Program-made: the position numbers and the translations under genes | Shown here: one piece after another, positions 61,992-64,000 of the stretch | How the letters are laid out: every line of letters starts with the position of its first letter | Position numbering within the stretch: position 1 is the stretch's first letter | The notes under the pieces: generated by a model | Database searches by the model: none | Told to the model about the DNA's origin: nothing | What the model saw: the letters and a program-made list of their open reading frames with translations, nothing else | Assembly (NCBI RefSeq): GCF_020181035.1 | Contig: NZ_JAIQYY010000015.1 | Span: 168,800 to 232,799, forward strand | Direction: 5' to 3' | Source of the DNA: Streptomyces sp. CoH27 | GTDB taxonomy: Bacteria > Actinomycetota > Actinomycetes > Streptomycetales > Streptomycetaceae | DNA: 64,000 nt

Positions 61992-63847
61992 CCACCACGA
62001 CCGCCTCCACCCCCACCGCCGAGGACGACGAACTCCCGGGCCACCGGGAAGAGGGGGACGACGCCTTCGACCGGGACGTCCTGCCCACCGCGCCCGGCGC
62101 CACCGCCGCCCTACTGCGCTCGCTGCTCGCGCCCCTGAAGGGCCGGGCCGTACTCACCACCGTCCTCCTTCTCCTCCAGCTGGCGGCCGTCCAGGCGGGC
62201 CCGCTGCTGGTGGCGTACGCCATCGACACCGCCGTACCCGCGTTCCGCGACCACCGCCACGGCCCGCTGATCGCGGTGGCCGTCGGCTATCTGCTGTGCG
62301 CGCTGCTCTCCGGCGGGCTACAGGCCGCGTTCATCGAGACCTCGGCCCGGGTCAGCCAGGACGTGCTGCTGGATCTGCGCGGCCGGATCTTCCGGCACGC
62401 GCAGGCGCTGAGCATCGACTTCCACGAGCGCTACACCTCGGGCCGGCTGATCTCCCGCTCCACCACGGACGTCGAGTCGCTGCGCGAGCTGCTGAACGAC
62501 GGGCTCCAGGAGCTGGTGACCGTCGTGCTGTCCTTCGTCTACATCTCCGCGCTGCTGCTCTGGCTGGACCTGGGCCTGGGCGCGGTCGCGGTGGCGTCGC
62601 TCGTGCCGCTGTACCTGTTGGTGCGCATGTACCAGCGGCGGGCGGGGCGGGTGTACCAGGCGCGGTCCACGGCGATCGCGGCGGTGATCGTGAAGTTCGT
62701 GGAGACGATGAACGGCATCCGCCCGGTGCGCGCGTTCCGCCGCGAGGCCGTGAACGACGCCGAGTTCAGAGTCCTCAACCGGCGGCACGAACGGACGAAC
62801 GGGGACGCGCTGCTGGAGATGGCCCGCTATGTGGTCGGCTCCCGGCTGGTGGCCAACACGGCGGTGGCGGGGATCGTGCTGTGGGGCGCCTACCGGGTGG
62901 CGTCCGGCTCGCTGGAGCTGGGCGTGCTGGCGGCGGCGGTGCTGTACCTGCGCCGGCTGTACGACCCGATCGACCGGCTCGGCATGTTCCTGAACGCCTA
63001 CCAGTCGGCCGCCGCCTCCCTGGAGAAGATCGCCGGGCTGCTCGCGCAGACCCCGACCGTGCCCGAGCCGCCGACGTCCCGTGAACTCCCACCGCTGGAG
63101 GGCGAGTTGCCGGGCCGCGAGGTCGTCTTCGACTCGGTCCGGTTCGGCTACCGTACCGGCGGCGAGGTGCTGCCCCGCTTCGATCTGACCCTCCCGGCCG
63201 GGCAGACGGTCGCGGTCGTCGGCTCCACGGGCGCGGGCAAGTCCACGCTCGCCAAGCTCCTCGCCCGCTTCTACGACCCCTCCGGCGGGCGCGTCCTGCT
63301 GGACGGGGTGGACCTGCGCGAGCTGCCGATGCCGGAACTGCGGCGCGGGGTGGTCATGGTGACCCAGGAGGCGTTCCTGTTCTCCGGGACGGTCGCGGAC
63401 AACATCGCCATCGGCCGGCCCGACGCCACCCGCGAGGAGATCGAGCAGGCGGCGAAGGCGATCGGCGCACACGAGTTCATCAGCGCGCTGCCCGACGGCT
63501 ACGACACCGACGTCCGCAAGCGCGGCGGCCGCATCTCGGCGGGCCAGCGCCAACTGGTCGCCTTCGCACGGGCGTTGCTCGCCGACCCGGCGGTGCTGAT
63601 CCTGGACGAGGCGACCAGCTCGCTGGACATCCCGGGCGAGCGGGCCGTGCAGCGGGCGATGTCGACGGTGCTGCGGGGCCGTACGGCGGTGGTGATCGCC
63701 CACCGCCTGTCGACGGTCGAGATCGCGGACCGGGTCCTGGTCATGGAACACGGCCGCATCGTCGAGGACGGCACCCCGGCCGACCTCATCGCCGGCACGG
63801 GCCGCTTCGCGGATCTGCACAAGGCGTGGCGGGACAGCCTGGCCTAA
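61988..63847 (+). CDS. Heterodimeric ABC exporter, subunit 2
   Basis: The start TTG 61988 overlaps the partner's stop (TTGA) and has GGAGG 7 bases upstream, so it is translationally coupled. The 619-residue protein has six helices and an NBD with Walker A GSTGAGKST, a proper catalytic Glu in LILDEATSSLD, but a changed signature ISAGQRQ (not LSGGQ). The pairing of a degenerate Walker B in subunit 1 with a degenerate signature here fits one inactive and one active ATP site. Substrates are likely drugs or lipids. Confidence 0.92.
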   Translation: MTTTTASTPTAEDDELPGHREEGDDAFDRDVLPTAPGATAALLRSLLAPLKGRAVLTTVLLLLQLAAVQAGPLLVAYAIDTAVPAFRDHRHGPLIAVAVGYLLCALLSGGLQAAFIETSARVSQDVLLDLRGRIFRHAQALSIDFHERYTSGRLISRSTTDVESLRELLNDGLQELVTVVLSFVYISALLLWLDLGLGAVAVASLVPLYLLVRMYQRRAGRVYQARSTAIAAVIVKFVETMNGIRPVRAFRREAVNDAEFRVLNRRHERTNGDALLEMARYVVGSRLVANTAVAGIVLWGAYRVASGSLELGVLAAAVLYLRRLYDPIDRLGMFLNAYQSAAASLEKIAGLLAQTPTVPEPPTSRELPPLEGELPGREVVFDSVRFGYRTGGEVLPRFDLTLPAGQTVAVVGSTGAGKSTLAKLLARFYDPSGGRVLLDGVDLRELPMPELRRGVVMVTQEAFLFSGTVADNIAIGRPDATREEIEQAAKAIGAHEFISALPDGYDTDVRKRGGRISAGQRQLVAFARALLADPAVLILDEATSSLDIPGERAVQRAMSTVLRGRTAVVIAHRLSTVEIADRVLVMEHGRIVEDGTPADLIAGTGRFADLHKAWRDSLA

Positions 63848-64000
63848 CTCGGCGGACCGTCGTGCAGAATCCGCTGGAACAGACGGTGGTCCCGCCATTG
63901 CCCGTTGATGTGGAGGTAGCGCGGGGCCGTGCCGATCGGCTCGAAACCGTTCTTCTCCAGCACCCGTTGCGACGCGGTGTTGTCGAGGAGCGTGGTGGCC
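63844..64000 (-). CDS. GNAT-family acetyltransferase, C-terminus (runs off the right edge)
   Basis: The minus frame enters at the right edge and stops at TAG 63844-63846, overlapping the exporter stop by 4 bases. The visible 51 residues end with the RimJ/RimL-type GNAT finish: NTASQRVLEKNGFEPIG and then WRDHRLFQRILHDGPPS. The NxASxRVLEKxGF segment binds acetyl-CoA. The substrate is unknown and the start lies outside the window. Confidence 0.85.
   Translation of the reverse strand, partial: ATTLLDNTASQRVLEKNGFEPIGTAPRYLHINGQWRDHRLFQRILHDGPPS

Overview
The window is very GC-rich, its codons nearly always end in G or C, GTG and TTG starts are common, and many genes overlap by 4 bases. The gene order (c-di-GMP enzyme, ligA, mnmA, cysteine desulfurase, dipeptide ABC transporter, sseB pair, gcvT-gcvH-glyA-sdaA, EF-hand protein, ScARP-like toxin, glgX) matches what I recall of the Streptomyces coelicolor chromosome around SCO5450-SCO5495. 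I take it as a core region of a Streptomyces chromosome read in reverse. No tRNA, rRNA, CRISPR array, transposase or integrase was seen.

Layout. 1-11.4 kb: a GGDEF-EAL protein cut by the left edge, LigA, a short MetE-like protein, an SDR, a LOG-like protein, DUF427, a hydrolase, MnmA and a cysteine desulfurase. Between the last two lies a TPP riboswitch-like element on the strand that carries no gene. 11-18.2 kb: a TetR gene divergent from small membrane proteins, a lipoprotein, a WYL regulator, a thioesterase, an esterase, a TRIC-type membrane protein and an SDR. 18.3-25 kb: a five-gene peptide ABC transporter operon. 25.2-32.6 kb: two SseB paralogues, a P-loop kinase-like protein, and the glycine riboswitch-gcvT-gcvH-glyA-sdaA block, which turns glycine into one-carbon units, serine and pyruvate.

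33-46 kb looks accessory. It holds an orphan ATP-synthase b-subunit-like gene, a GT-B-like protein with a 10-bp tandem repeat, a STAND NTPase, an RHH-VOC-methyltransferase operon, a PI-PLC-like protein, a GH25 lysozyme, two oxidoreductases, an AraC and a GntR regulator, and a leuA gene behind a leucine-rich leader peptide. Its left border carries a second copy of the last 12 codons of sdaA that differs only at synonymous positions, a likely scar of gene import.

46.7-64 kb returns to core-type genes: an EF-hand protein, a MerR regulator, a secreted ScARP/Scabin-like ADP-ribosyltransferase, a deacetylase-like protein with a beta-propeller lipoprotein, a HATPase, an enoyl-CoA hydratase, an L,D-transpeptidase, GlgX, a two-component/ABC operon, a heterodimeric ABC exporter and a truncated GNAT acetyltransferase. 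Two genes, the GGDEF-EAL protein and the HATPase, contain the rare TTA codon read by the developmental tRNA bldA.

The observations most worth pursuing are the orphan TPP element antisense to the cysteine desulfurase 3' region, the duplicated sdaA tail around the orphan b-subunit gene, the frame-shifting 10-bp repeat, and the start-codon-pairing inverted repeat in front of the ADP-ribosyltransferase gene.
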